Shown: in pieces, positions 1 through 10,550 of the stretch
How the letters are laid out: every line of letters begins with the position of its first letter
Position numbering within the stretch: the stretch's first letter is position 1
Assembly: GCF_027921745.1 (NCBI RefSeq)
Contig: NC_079239.1
Location: 2,445,501 to 2,509,500, forward strand
DNA: 64,000 nucleotides
From: Schizosaccharomyces osmophilus
Lineage: Eukaryota; Ascomycota; Schizosaccharomycetes; Schizosaccharomycetales; Schizosaccharomycetaceae
Reading direction: 5' to 3'
Position numbers and translations under genes: made by a program
Notes under the pieces: model-generated
Seen by the model: the letters and a program-made list of their open reading frames with translations, nothing else
Databases searched by the model: none
Told to the model about the DNA's origin: nothing

Positions 1-810
1 CGGATCTGTAAGAAGAAAGATTTAGCCGGTTGGATGTGGCAGCGAAGGTTTTGCAGCTCATTTTTACGCTTGCTTCAGCGTTACACCTGGATTTCAACTC
101 AAATGTCGTAGATCCACACTTTTAAGTTCATTTCCTTTAGTTGGCTTTGTGTATATCATCACATATTTACAAGACACAACACACAGCTTTCTGACTTTTC
201 CCACCTAACTGTTTATTAACGATAGTCACCGTACCTTGTGACTGCGATTTTCAATAGAATTACTATATAAGAGTTAATTTTACTTGGTAAAAACCACATT
301 CGTATATCCACACTATTCACAAGCCAGTCTCACTGCTCTATGTAACTGGCTTGGGGAACGTGCTGGAAAGAAAAAAAACCGCTGTGGTACTTCATACGGG
401 ACGGAAAAGCTTTCCTTTCGGTCCGTAATAAATCGGTGGGATAATATCTTAGATAATTTCTCTTAGTTTAGCTGATTAAATGGATGATTGTTTTATAAAA
501 CATATTTGACTTGTAGTTTTTCGATGTATTGGGATGTGTGCGCGTATATTTACAGAGAGTTGTGCAGAATTAACAATGAGTGGTTAAACTTATGATTAAT
601 TATTGTAAGAAGAGAAGTAGGAAATTACAAAATACATGATAAGAGTAATTTAGTTCAGCGTTCGGATTTCTGTCTTTGTAATTCTTGGTTCATTATTCTT
701 CGCACTTCCTTTTTTATTATTTTGGAGTTCGAAATTATCAAAGTCCATTTGAAAACTTTGAGAGCGCTTTCCTTTCCCAACGTTTGTCCTTGTTGTCTTT
801 CGTTTATAGA
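1..810. other. Left-edge intergenic sequence
   Basis: This stretch precedes the nup37 start. I see only short open frames of about 60 codons with no recognisable product. There is no tRNA, repeat array or clear end of an upstream gene. It probably holds the nup37 promoter and perhaps the 3' flank of a gene outside the window. Confidence 0.5.
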
Positions 811-2219
811 ATGGCCTCTTCATCAAACTCTTTAGAGTATGTCAACATTTCTATGGATTCATGTGTATTGACATCTTCTTTTTAGGTTGACTTTGGAAAA
901 CCGTCCATCTACTGCAACTTGGTGTCCTGCTTCTTCCAGTTGTTCCAACCTGCTAGCTATAGGTGAGTACTTGGATAGAATAGCTAAAGTTTTGGTTTAG
1001 AATATTGTATTCTAGTTGCTTTTTTTTTTATTGCTTATCGATTAATTCTCGCTTCATAGCGTTTCTATTTTGTTTCCCTTATAACGAGACTAACATTTTT
1101 CAAGGACATGATACTGGTATAACGGTTTATAAGGCCACGGAATTAGCAAATGGGGATCTCTCGACGAAAGATCTGGTCAAACTTTATACTATACATATAG
1201 GCTTGCCTGTTCTTCAATTGGCATTTTCCGGCAATTGCATATGTTCAGAAAATGAATTAGAAGTAAAGCCGCACCAGGATACTAAGATGGAAGAGCTATC
1301 GGAAAACAGTAAACCAAACGAGTACACTTTATGTTTTGCATGTGCATGCCAGGATAACACAGTTCGCTTGATAGTTGCTCGTAATGACTCGATAATAACA
1401 CAACATGTTTTGGGAGGAAAATCTGGGCATCACAGCTTCGTAAATGCCATTGACATCGTCGATGTATATTCTGCAGACAATAAACTTGCAGAGCAAGTGA
1501 TTGCATCGGTTGGTGATGACAACACTTTAATTATCTGGAGACTTACAGACAATGGCCCTGTTCTGGCCGGATACCCTCTTTCTTCTCCTGGTACTAGCGT
1601 TGAATTTCACCCGGTGAATCCTAATCATTTGCTCGTTGGTGAAAAATCTGGAAATATACGAGTTTTTGATTGGACGAACCCTCCTAATAACACTGACGGA
1701 ACAATGGACCAAGATGTTTCAGATCACCTCACATCAACTACACCATGGCTATATACTTTAAATGTCTCACTAGTTGTCCATAGCTATAGAAATGCTACAC
1801 TAGCGTCAACTTTAGCAAACGCCCATTGGGTCGGTTCCGGTGGCACGAGTATCTTAGTTGTATGTAAAAGTGGTGCTTGGCTACGCTGGGATTTGTTTGC
1901 CAAAGCACAAGGAAATTATGACATGGAAGAGGATGAAGGATATCCCCAACCCCGAACACTTCTACCTGATCACCAAGGTGCTTCTCTGTTTCCAACAATT
2001 TGCGGAGCTTGTCCTCATCCACGATACCTGGACTACTTTTTGACTGCCAGTTCTCAATGCCCAGGAACGATTCAGCTAATTAACGTTGCAGAGAAAGGCT
2101 CAAATTCGAATCCTTTACAGTTAGATGGCTTAATCGTGGATATGGATTGGCATAAAAGTGGTAAGTATGTCGCCGTGATTACAGACTCCTCTCTATATAT
2201 TACAAAAGTAATGGGTTAA
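811..2219 (+). CDS. nup37: Nucleoporin Nup37 (WD40 protein of the Nup107-160 complex)
   Basis: The deduced protein has 405 residues from join(811..836, 886..962, 1105..2219). It resembles Nup37, a beta-propeller subunit of the nuclear-pore outer ring that binds Nup120 in fission yeast. Family signs include the LLVGEKSGNIRVFDW blade, which matches the LLVAEKNGTIRFYDL region of human Nup37, and a C-terminus with WHKSGKYVAVITD aligning to the vertebrate SWHRTLPLCVIGGD end. Exon 1 begins at the ATG at 811 and ends before GTATGT. Intron 1 closes at TTTTTAG (885). Intron 2 runs from GTGAGT (963) to CTAACATTTTTCAAG (1104). Joined, the N-terminus reads MASSSNSLELTLENRPSTAT and stays in frame. An AATAAA-like signal lies about 10 bases past the stop. 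The S. pombe protein, from memory, has about 391 residues, so the length fits. Confidence 0.88.
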
Positions 2220-2386
2220 AGATAGATGAATAAAGAAAAAGTTATTACGAACGAATTTTAGAAATTCATAATATACTATTATACAATTCCATCTTGTTTT
2301 CCCTTGTAAATGTACAATCTATCAATTTTCATGCCCGTAAAGACTAGCCAAACAGCCCCTTTTTTTGCATAACTTTCAAGGGAATA

Positions 2387-2953
2387 CTAGCCAAGATTTT
2401 CTTCCTGATGGTAGTATTTGTCGAGAATATAAGAAGCAAGTTGTTCAAAGTCTGGATTATGAAGTCGGTTTTGTTGGATAGCGTCCAATGTCCGTAAAGG
2501 GACAGGACCTGTTTCTGTTTTGTGAAGTTCAACAAGTCTCTTCATCGAGGCCATTATTTCTGGATTCGATTGAAGCATTTCATGTACGTTGGGATCGTCT
2601 ACAGCTTGGCTGATTTGGGATTTGGTTGGAAGAGCTTCTTCCGCGATGGTGGGATACTTGCCATTCACAAATAGAACATTAGGAGATGGCTTTGGAGGAA
2701 CAATGCCTTGTTGTTTCTTTTCCTCTTCAAGGGTATCGCGATTGTTGTTGGAAGTAGCTGAACATTGTTGCTGATGTTGCTTATAGCAAGCAAGTGAACA
2801 ACTGATGAAGGCTTGTTAGTGATCTGAACCCAAAAGTAAAAAGGGAAAGAATCGCACCATGTCGATCTACGTTACTTACTAAGGAGCAGAGCATTTTGGG
2901 CATTTGTACTTTGCAGAACCTTCCACGCAAACGACACAACCTTGCTTATTCAT
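2387..2953 (-). CDS. hit1: HIT-type zinc-finger protein Hit1 (box C/D snoRNP assembly)
   Basis: The gene is complement(join(2387..2801, 2880..2953)) and encodes 162 residues. The N-terminus carries a HIT zinc finger (roughly residues 6-38): CVVC, then CPKC, then CSLACYKQHQQQC, the cross-braced Cys/His pattern of ZNHIT proteins. The C-terminal half (DPNVHEMLQSNPEIMASMKRL, then NPDFEQLASYILDKYY) resembles the Hit1/ZNHIT3 C-terminal domain that pairs with Rsa1/NUFIP during box C/D snoRNP assembly. The single intron has a GTAAGT donor, a CACTAAC branch site and a CAG acceptor, and it splits the Tyr codon just before the third Cys pair. The gene is convergent with nup37, whose stop lies about 170 bases away. 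Other ZNHIT subfamilies are possible, but small size and the C-terminal block favour Hit1. Confidence 0.85.
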
Positions 2954-3678
2954 TGTAAGCTTTTTCTTTTTTTTGAATTAGATAATCAAAGAAAGAAGGG
3001 AAAATGATAATGGAATTGCCTTTTTTACGAGAAAATGTTGTACCGGGAGATAATCCAAATACTGTTTGATCCCTTCAAAGACGGAAAAAGCTGAAACGAT
3101 ATTGAAATAAATAGGAAGATGACAATAATAGGAGGTGAAAATTGCAGGAAGCCTAGTAGGTATGTTTTTCAAAGATTCAGTAAGAAATATAATACCACAT
3201 TGTACCCTATAAGATAATGATATTATACATATAGATTGTCTTTTATATGCACAAGAAAACAAAAGCAGGCTTCCTTGAGCGTGGAAGACGACAGTATTCT
3301 ACAACCTCTATTTTTTTCTTTCATATTTAGTGCTTTGGTTCATAAATTGTGCAAATAGGCGCATCATCCAAGTTGGTAGTTAGCAATATTTACAAAAATC
3401 TGTACAAATGAAATCATCTTGGACTATTTCCTATTAACGGAAACTCATATTTTCCTTCTTATTCAACGCCTCTATAAGATGAAAGCTCCCTTACTGAAGA
3501 ATGAAATTCATGTGCACTCATTTTTTTTTTTTTTTTTTTTTTTTATAAATCTATGTAAACAAACAAACCTTTGGATGTCTCGAGTTTTCTCTCAAGTAAC
3601 ATTTCATGACGTAAGCAGCACAATATATATTTAATAGAAGCCAGCTTGCATTTCCCGTCACCACATATCTTGTATAAA
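2954..3678. other. Divergent hit1/grx1 intergenic region
   Basis: This is a shared promoter region of about 725 bases. It contains a long T tract at about 3522-3543, a cAMP-response-element-like site at 3606-3614 and an AT-rich TATA-like block at 3622-3633. The open frames here have no coding look. Confidence 0.6.
3606..3614 (+). promoter_or_regulatory. CRE-like (Atf1-type) site upstream of grx1
   Basis: The sequence ATGACGTAA contains the TGACGT core bound by Atf1/Pcr1 bZIP factors in fission yeast. It lies about 65 bases before the grx1 start and just upstream of a TATA-like block. Stress-responsive control of glutaredoxin by the Sty1-Atf1 pathway would make sense, but only the motif is seen here. 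Confidence 0.5.
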
Positions 3679-4355
3679 ATGTCTGTTGAACAATTTGTAT
3701 GTTTGTAATCAATAAGTTTTATAGGTTTTTCTGGCTCATGTACTCACACCTTCTATAGGTTGATACTACCATCGCTAACAACGACGTCGTCGTCTTTGCC
3801 AAGACCTACTGGTAAGTATCTAATATTTTTGGTTTCTTTCAAACTGGGTTTCGCTTTCTACTTTTGTTTTTTCTCTTTTCTCATAACGAGATTATCCAGC
3901 GTGAAACGGTTCCCATCTTGCGGAAAAGCGACACATCGCGATTTTCAAAGGCTAGTTACTCACACGCTTCTATAGTCCTTACTGCCATGCCACCGAAAAG
4001 GTGATCGCTGATGAGAAGATCAAGGCTAAAGTTATTCAATTAGATATTTTGGGTACGGTTAACAATTTGCAGCGATTGTTTAGAGACTTTTACTAACGTT
4101 TGCTTTAGATAATGGCGATGAGATTCAAGGTATGAAGAATTTCTTTGATGAATCGAGTTCTACTCGAGTTTCACCAATCACCACTGTGTAAAACGCCAGT
4201 TACTAACAAACGATTCTATAGCGTACCTTTTGAAGAAGACTGGCCAACGTACTGTTCCCAGCGTCTTTGTCCACCAAAAGCACATTGGTGGTAACTCTGA
4301 TTTTCAAACCTTGTACAAGAAGGGCGGTCTTTCTGACCTTTCTGGAACCGCTTAA
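3679..4355 (+). CDS. grx1: Dithiol glutaredoxin Grx1
   Basis: Five exons, join(3679..3696, 3759..3811, 3976..4052, 4109..4129, 4222..4355), give 100 residues with the classic glutaredoxin fold. Features are [15 protein letters not shown] with the CPYC redox centre (Cys24/Cys27), the [14 protein letters not shown] cis-proline and glutathione-binding block, and the [13 protein letters not shown] end. The enzyme uses glutathione to reduce protein disulfides and mixed disulfides in the cytosol. All four introns have GTAAGT/GTATGT-class or GTACGG donors, and introns 3 and 4 show clear TACTAAC branch sites. Intron 2 falls inside the Cys24 codon (TG|T). The length agrees with the approximately 101-residue S. 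pombe Grx1. It follows hit1 divergently and precedes the TPR gene in tandem. Confidence 0.95.
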
Positions 4356-4809
4356 ATGAGATGTATCTAACGAAATAAATACTTTGTTTTCTTCTGAGCT
4401 GTGTCGTATAGATTATCTAAATATAATTACATTGAGCTGTATATTCTCAAGTAATATAGAAGCGATATTGCATCGACAAGAGGTTTTCATCCCGATAATA
4501 AGATTGCAAGAGTAGTAAGTTGTAAACTAGCCTGAATATTTATTCCATTCAATTATTTTATTTGAAACGAAAAGAATCCCTTTACTGAATGTAAGAGGAA
4601 AATACCGTATATTTTTTTGCTTACTAAATACTTTGAGCAGAATTGCCCACATTCTTAGCCTTTCCATAAATTATTATCAAAGGACGAGTAGGTTCTTGGA
4701 AAGCATAACACTTTTCTTTAAAATAATTTTTTAGATTTTACCGGTATTTTTTGGGGTTTGGTTTTCGGTTTTGAAACGGATTTCGCATAAAAAAAATTTG
4801 ATCTTCACA
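4356..4809. other. grx1 to TPR-gene intergenic region
   Basis: The AT-rich spacer of about 450 bases has an AATAAA signal just after grx1 (4370s). Otherwise it holds only the presumed promoter of the next gene. No further feature is seen. Confidence 0.5.
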
Positions 4810-7254
4810 ATGGCACCTATCGCCGATAAAGCAGTTTTATTTGGGTCCCATTTGCAATCTCTTGATAGTTTCAACGATGTTTTAGAGGACACACTCAATA
4901 TTCCCAAATTTTTGTGCCAGTACTGGAATTCAGATGCATTTAGCAAAGATATTTCGAAAGAAGAGTTTGGTGACACAGCCGTACAACTCTTGGAATATTT
5001 TATTCAAACAAATTACACTGGCCCTTTCCTTCCTATTGATCCAGTTCAGTGGCTTCCTGCAACTCTCCGTAACCACGAGAAACTCCATGCATCTGTCTTG
5101 GAAGCTTTAACTGAAGAAGGGGAACGTCCTTATCATCTGACACCCAAACTTTTATTCATATTGCTTGCACAAACTTTGTTTGAATTTGCTCAAAGTTCCA
5201 ACCCTATTCATATCTGGCACCGTATTCGTTTGGACTTTATTCACCAACAGCTACTCAGAAGTCATGTTTCAGTTCTCTTTAATCGAATCACGGAATATGT
5301 GCAATTATTGAATGACTATATTCAAACACAAGACCAAGATACACAAGGTCGTTTTGCAATGGAGCTTGGATTGATTCAATCCTATTACGATCGGGATACT
5401 GCTGCGTTGCAATTATTGAAAGATTCTGGCAATATTATGGGCTTCAATTTTGAACTTACCGGTGCCCCGGGCAGAAGAACTAAATTTCAAACATTTGACA
5501 CCTCGCAATTAGTTGTTTTGGCAAAATCTCGCGATCGTACTTCAGGAACAAAGCCTTCTGAACAATCCAAGTCACAACCTAAAACATTTAATTTGGATGA
5601 TGACACCTTGTTGGAGAGAGTAAGTTTTAAGGAGGATTCAATGAGTTTGGCGGCTCAAGAGAACGTGAACCCTTTACTGGCAACGGAAGACCCAAATCAT
5701 CCGTCGCAATTGCATCCTTTAGATGCTTCTCTTTTACTAGCTTTTTGCCACATTATTAAGAACAACAATCCCGATGATGGTTTAACACGCGAGGAAATGT
5801 CTCCGTACGCTGAGCGAGTGTTAGTCCACCCAATTAACTGGTCAGTTTATACCATGGGCCTCTTAGTCCGTGCTCGACTTGAAGGATTTAAAAGTAGAAC
5901 TGTTGAAAGAAGTGTTTTACAGATGCAAGCTTTGTTTGATCAGCTTAATGATCAACTTAGCTCTGGCGCTTCTGCTGATGGTGCAGACCAACAAAACACT
6001 ACTGGATCATTTTTACCAAAACCAAAAGAAGAAGGTGAAAATGCTTCTTTGCAAGAACGTTTAGCTTATTTCTATAGTCTACGTATGCCTTCTCGTTGGC
6101 AATTGGAAGCTGAACTTGCTGAACGCTTTGTTTCTGTGGGTGCTACTAGGTCTGCATTGGAAATTTTTGAACGCTTACAGATGTGGGACCGTGTTGTCGT
6201 TTGTCAATGCTCACTTGATCGTAGAGATTTAGCTGTACAAGTTATCGAGAGACAGTTAAGTATTGACCCGAAAGAACATTTATTGCGTACTATGCTCGGA
6301 GATATTCAAAATGAACCTAAGCATTATATAGAAGCCTGGGAACTTTCCGGCGAACACTACGCTCCTGCTCAGCGGTCGTTGGGACGCTATTATTTTAAAC
6401 AAGGTGAGATGATGAAAGCTATGAATGCTTTCTACAAATCTCTTCGTATCAATCCTTTGTCGCATCCTACTTGGTTTACCTATGGATGTGCTGCTTTAGG
6501 TGTGAAGAATTATGATGCTGCAATGGAAGCTTTTACACGTTGTCTATCAATTAGTCCAGAAGATGGAGAAAGCTGGAATAATTTAGCAAGCGCAATGTTG
6601 AAGGCAAACAGCCATTCCAAGAAAGAAGCCTGGCATACTATACAACAGGGTCTGAAGTACATGTATGACAGCTGGCGCGTTTGGGAAAATTATATGTTAA
6701 TTTCTGTCGATGTGAATCAGTGGACAGAAGTTATCCGCGCCCTTCGCCGAATTATAGAAATTAAAAGTAAAGCTGCAGGTGAGAAAGCTGTTGATGTTGA
6801 GTGCTTGGATCTAGTTGTTAGTCATGTGATGCAAACTTGTGATGATGATTCAGCCGGTATCGCGAAGATGTTGAACGAATTAATTAGAATCATTATTCCT
6901 CTAATTACGAATGACACTCGACTTTGGAAGACTATAGCTCGTTATAGCCTTTGGAAGAGAAAGTATGCAGAGTCCTTGGATGCTACTATCAAGTCTTATA
7001 GAATTTTGATATCCAGTCCAAATATCACAACGGATGAAGCTACTTGGAACAAAACGGTAGAAGATGCATTAGAGCTGGTAGAGGCATATGAGAATCTCGG
7101 CGAAAAACCTGGAAGAATGGGTGGTGTAGTCGCAAAGGATTGGAAATTTAAATCTCGAAGCGTTTTACGTTCTTTACTGGGCACAGGCAAAGATTCATGG
7201 TCTGAAACAGAATCGTATCAGAAGATCGTAGACACTCTCAAAGAACTTAGGTAA
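4810..7254 (+). CDS. emw1: TPR-repeat protein of the TTC27/Emw1 family
   Basis: The intronless gene encodes 814 residues starting at the ATG at 4810 (MAPIADKA). The open frame extends upstream only through a TTG codon, so this ATG is preferred. The N-terminal half is a helical region without obvious motifs. Residues of about 520-660 carry tandem tetratricopeptide repeats, for example YYFKQGEMMKAMNAFYKSLR followed by YGCAALGVKNYDAAMEAFTRC, then SWNNLASAML. This arrangement is typical of TTC27 (human) and Emw1 (budding yeast), an essential protein linked to cell-wall integrity, whose biochemical role is poorly defined. The family call rests on repeat context and length. From memory it sits immediately before gas1 in S. 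pombe, as here. Confidence 0.8.
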   Translation: MAPIADKAVLFGSHLQSLDSFNDVLEDTLNIPKFLCQYWNSDAFSKDISKEEFGDTAVQLLEYFIQTNYTGPFLPIDPVQWLPATLRNHEKLHASVLEALTEEGERPYHLTPKLLFILLAQTLFEFAQSSNPIHIWHRIRLDFIHQQLLRSHVSVLFNRITEYVQLLNDYIQTQDQDTQGRFAMELGLIQSYYDRDTAALQLLKDSGNIMGFNFELTGAPGRRTKFQTFDTSQLVVLAKSRDRTSGTKPSEQSKSQPKTFNLDDDTLLERVSFKEDSMSLAAQENVNPLLATEDPNHPSQLHPLDASLLLAFCHIIKNNNPDDGLTREEMSPYAERVLVHPINWSVYTMGLLVRARLEGFKSRTVERSVLQMQALFDQLNDQLSSGASADGADQQNTTGSFLPKPKEEGENASLQERLAYFYSLRMPSRWQLEAELAERFVSVGATRSALEIFERLQMWDRVVVCQCSLDRRDLAVQVIERQLSIDPKEHLLRTMLGDIQNEPKHYIEAWELSGEHYAPAQRSLGRYYFKQGEMMKAMNAFYKSLRINPLSHPTWFTYGCAALGVKNYDAAMEAFTRCLSISPEDGESWNNLASAMLKANSHSKKEAWHTIQQGLKYMYDSWRVWENYMLISVDVNQWTEVIRALRRIIEIKSKAAGEKAVDVECLDLVVSHVMQTCDDDSAGIAKMLNELIRIIIPLITNDTRLWKTIARYSLWKRKYAESLDATIKSYRILISSPNITTDEATWNKTVEDALELVEAYENLGEKPGRMGGVVAKDWKFKSRSVLRSLLGTGKDSWSETESYQKIVDTLKELR

Positions 7255-7464
7255 AATATATTTAAGTATAATAATAGCCAACCTTTTTGATTTTATTCAT
7301 AAGCTGTAAGCAACAGCAATAATTTTATCATTAACCTCAAAGCGTTAAAAAAATTCCTGCTAGCAAAGTGACGGTGTTTTAAAGTACTTCATAATTACGC
7401 TTTCATAAAGCAGTACTTTTCTATCCGGACGATATCGACCACACAAGTACACCTTCCATCAATC

Positions 7465-7680
7465 ATGGATGCATCTTGTCAAAAGGAAGCCTGCAATTTA
7501 CAAAATTGCATACAAAGAAATCAGTATAATCAAAGCAAGTGTGAAGAATACATCAACTCTTTATTGAAATGCTGCAACTTGTGGTATTCACAAAATGGAA
7601 GTGAAAGTAAAGAATCACCTAACTCTTGCCCTCAATACTCCATACTGTTACGCCAGATGAAGGATCGACAGCTTCTATGA
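7465..7680 (+). CDS. cmc4: Twin CX9C mitochondrial protein Cmc4
   Basis: This short intronless gene encodes 71 residues. It has two CX9C motifs, Cys5-x9-Cys15 and Cys26-x9-Cys36, which form the disulfide-stapled helical hairpin of Mia40 substrates imported into the mitochondrial intermembrane space. The start MDASCQKEACNLQNC and the pair LLKCC followed by a Pro-Cys-Pro block near the end match the Cmc4/CMC4 (MTCP1-type p8) family. The molecular function of Cmc4 is not well established. It lies in tandem after the TPR gene and convergent with gas1, about 215 bases away. Confidence 0.88.
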   Translation: MDASCQKEACNLQNCIQRNQYNQSKCEEYINSLLKCCNLWYSQNGSESKESPNSCPQYSILLRQMKDRQLL

Positions 7681-7896
7681 GATTTGTTTAACAATGACTA
7701 TCTATACTGCTACAACTAATAATAATTGCCAAACTCAAAGTTACTAAATTTCGTTTATTGAAAGTATCTAAAAGAAAATAGAAATAATAAGATATAATAA
7801 AATTATAGAGGGAACATATATACCATTGAAACAAACACAGAATGTAAAAAATGTATCAAAACAAAATGAAAAAATGCAAAGGAATAGCAATTACAT

Positions 7897-9507
7897 TTAA
7901 ATTAACAAGACAGCAACGCCACCGGTAACCATAGAGACCAAGGCAATAAAGGCCTTGGAGTTAAAAGAAGAGCTGGCGGCACTCTTTTCGTTACCAGATT
8001 TAGTGTCATTACCAGAGCCACCGCTACCACCGGAGGTACTAGACATGTTATCGGTACCATTACCCTTGGAAACAGCATTAGCGTTGGGAGTAACCGAGAT
8101 AGCATTAGTACCAGAAGAACCAGCAGCAGAAAGGTAGGACTTGCAAGAACCAGTAGCAGAAGTGGCAGAAGTAGAAGAGGCAGAGCCCTTGAAGTCACAA
8201 CCACCCTTTTGTTGATAGTAAGCATCCAAAACATAGTTCAACTTTTGCTTAGAATCGCAGTAGCTGAAAGAACCGTACTTACCGGGAGAAGTACCGTTAG
8301 CGTTGATAGCATCGCAATCAATAAGATTGCAGACGTAACCGAAAAGATCTCCATAATCAGAAGAGTCAACGCCATCAGCTACAATACACTGTCTAGTACT
8401 GTCCATGCATTCACAAACATCCTCAGAGGGAGTGGGGGGCAGGTTAGTAGCAGCCTTCCAAACACTTTGGGTAGCAGAACAAGATAAACCAGAGGAAGTG
8501 AGAGACATGGAAGAAGATTGAGTTGAAGAAGGTTGGACAGAGGCATACATAGAAGAAAGGTGAGGGAAGTCAGTAAGAGTACTGACGGAGTCACCACTAG
8601 TAGTAACGACACCATAGTGGTTGTCGGCTTCAAAGTATTCGTAAGCGATACCACCAGACCAAACATCAGTCATGTCATCGCTGAACAAAGCCTTGACTTC
8701 GGTAAATTTACGAGGACGAACATCGATGCAACCAAATTCACTGAAGAAGACGGGAACTGTGTAGTTTTTGAATTCTTCAGTTCTTACATCGTAACCAGAT
8801 TTTTGCATGCTGCTATCACCACACCACTCGTAGATGTTGATACCGTAGAAATCAACAATATCTTCCTTCTCACCGCAGTCAAAGTACTCAGACATAGCGA
8901 CACGAGTTTTTTCTTCATCATTGGTAGAGTAACCGACGGGAATTTGACGGTGACCAGCGTTGACGATGTATTGCTTAACATCACGGACAGCGGCCTTGAC
9001 GAAAGCAGCGGCATTGGTGTTGCTTGCATTTTGAACAACTTCGTTACCACCAACGAAACCAAGGACATTGTTGTAAGGAGCCAAAGAGTCGACTACGTCA
9101 GTGTAGTGCTTGAACAAGTCAACGGTCCAAGAAGGATCGGCACCGTTGATAGAAACGTCGGGACTAGACAAATCGGAAAGAACGTAAATTCCGTTGTCAT
9201 CGAAAGTTTTCATGCAATCATCATGATTGGCAGAAGAGTTGACACTGTAAACACGGATGGTGTTGACAGAGAGCTCCTTCAAGTACTTGACATCACGCTC
9301 ACAAGTACTCTTATCAGTGAGGGGGTCAACGTATTTGACATCTCCACTGTGGTCGGGTTGGTAAGCAATACCCTTAATGAAGAAACGGGTACCGTTTTGG
9401 TACCAGAAGTAACGGCCGTCGACGTGGACGGGAGATACGGTAGCTTCAGCAAAGCTAGCCAAGCTGGCAAGACCAGCGGCAGCCAAAGACAAAAGAGAAA
9501 GCTTCAT
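7897..9507 (-). CDS. gas1: GPI-anchored 1,3-beta-glucanosyltransferase Gas1 (GH72)
   Basis: The intronless gene encodes 536 residues. A signal peptide covers residues 1-22 or so (KLSLLSLAAAGLASLA). The GH72 catalytic domain follows, with acid/base Glu156 in FVGGNEVVQN and nucleophile Glu257 in VPVFFSEFGC. Next is a Cys-rich X8/CBM43 module (about 345-440), then a Ser/Gly/Asn-rich linker and a hydrophobic C-terminal GPI-attachment signal. The enzyme cuts and re-joins beta-1,3-glucan chains at the cell surface and so lengthens wall glucan. Codon usage is strongly biased, which leaves a 330-codon antisense frame; that frame is a shadow. Gas1 rather than a paralogue (Gas2, Gas4, Gas5) is chosen on the X8 domain and on the bgs3 neighbour. 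Confidence 0.9.
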   Translation of the reverse strand: MKLSLLSLAAAGLASLASFAEATVSPVHVDGRYFWYQNGTRFFIKGIAYQPDHSGDVKYVDPLTDKSTCERDVKYLKELSVNTIRVYSVNSSANHDDCMKTFDDNGIYVLSDLSSPDVSINGADPSWTVDLFKHYTDVVDSLAPYNNVLGFVGGNEVVQNASNTNAAAFVKAAVRDVKQYIVNAGHRQIPVGYSTNDEEKTRVAMSEYFDCGEKEDIVDFYGINIYEWCGDSSMQKSGYDVRTEEFKNYTVPVFFSEFGCIDVRPRKFTEVKALFSDDMTDVWSGGIAYEYFEADNHYGVVTTSGDSVSTLTDFPHLSSMYASVQPSSTQSSSMSLTSSGLSCSATQSVWKAATNLPPTPSEDVCECMDSTRQCIVADGVDSSDYGDLFGYVCNLIDCDAINANGTSPGKYGSFSYCDSKQKLNYVLDAYYQQKGGCDFKGSASSTSATSATGSCKSYLSAAGSSGTNAISVTPNANAVSKGNGTDNMSSTSGGSGGSGNDTKSGNEKSAASSSFNSKAFIALVSMVTGGVAVLLI

Positions 9508-9698
9508 TACGAAAAAGAATGAACGGTTCTAAAATGAACGTTTGGTATAGATAGAAATGCAAGGAATGAAAGACAAAAGAATAGAAAAGAAAGAAGAATG
9601 GAAATATAAATTTCCTAAATGCAAAAGCACCCTTTTTTCAAAAGAAAGAAAGTGGGTATTCGATGCTTTTTTTTTCTAGAAATATATTCGTAGGGTAG

Positions 9699-9714
9699 AA
9701 CGCGATCGACGCGT
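9699..9714 (+). promoter_or_regulatory. MluI-box-like motif upstream of gas1
   Basis: The stretch holds an ACGCGA and then an ACGCGT hexamer (9709-9714), about 200 bases before the gas1 ATG on the minus strand. ACGCGT is the core of the MCB element bound by MBF (Cdc10/Res1/Res2) at G1/S genes. Whether gas1 responds to MBF is not known from this sequence. Confidence 0.4.
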
Positions 9715-10310
9715 TGACTATATATATAAAATTTCCAGACGAGAAATTTTAAAAGCTCTACCCGTCTCCGAGTGATCTGACATATATATAATATCCGTTG
9801 GGGGGAGGAGTCGTTGTTACGGTAACCAAATAGCAATGCACTTGTTACCTTTGGTGTAATGGGATGGAAACAAAAAGAAATCATTCCAGAGAGAAAAAGA
9901 GAAAATTCAAAAAGAAAGAGTCAAAAAACCCAATTACGAGATGATTGTTTGGATCATAAAACTACAAAAAAAATAAAAAAATAACAAAAAAAAGAATTCT
10001 GAAACCCCTCCAAAGAAAACCATGGTTCTTTGACTCTGTGTGCTGTTGTTTGTTTACTTGAAGGGAACGGCTGTGTTGGTTGCTATAGCAATAGAATAGA
10101 GGCTCAGTACATCACCGTCGTCGCCATGAGACACATTCGTAGCCATGGTGGCAGTAATGGTAGCAGCCTAGATGGAAATAGCCACCGGATCTTGTGTTGC
10201 TTTGACCGTGCAAGGGAAAGAGGAGGAAGAGGGACTGAATCAGACGTTGTCATAGATATACAAGACCAGCAGTAGCGTTAGCGACAGCAGTCGCATCAGT
10301 GCTAGGAAAG

Positions 10311-10357
10311 GTAGTAACACTAGTAGTAGTAGAAGTAGTAGTAGTAGTAGTAGTAAT
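10311..10357. repeat. (TAG)n triplet microsatellite
   Basis: This is an imperfect run of TAG/GTA triplets (about 14 units with one interruption) in the gas1/bgs3 spacer. A similar triplet run occurs at about 49628-49663. Confidence 0.85.
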
Positions 10358-10520
10358 ACTAAAAAGTCATTCTTAAGAGGCTAGCCATAGGTGAATAGCC
10401 AAGGGATGCCAAGATGTGGAGATTGAAGTAAATTTGCCTGGTAAGAAGAAAATCATTAGAAAAGAGAAAAGAAGTCATTCGTTTGTAATTCCATCTTGCA
10501 AAATCAAGCATAGTTGTAGG

Positions 10521-10550
10521 ATAGAATAGAATAGAATAGAATAGAATAAA
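10521..10550. repeat. (ATAGA)n pentanucleotide repeat
   Basis: About five to six tandem copies of the pentamer ATAGA, with slight degeneration at the right end. Confidence 0.8.

Noticed and set aside
4771-4809. Upstream extension of the TPR gene beginning MKRISHKK
   Set aside because: The first codon is TTG. The next in-frame ATG (4810) has a normal context and is the likely start.
8533-9522. A 329-codon plus-strand open frame over gas1
   Set aside because: It is exactly antisense to the GH72 gene. Strong codon bias in gas1 removes stops from this opposite frame, and the product resembles no known domain.
10030-10275. 81-codon frame in the gas1/bgs3 spacer
   Set aside because: There is no ATG start in frame and no recognisable motif. 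It lies in low-complexity sequence.
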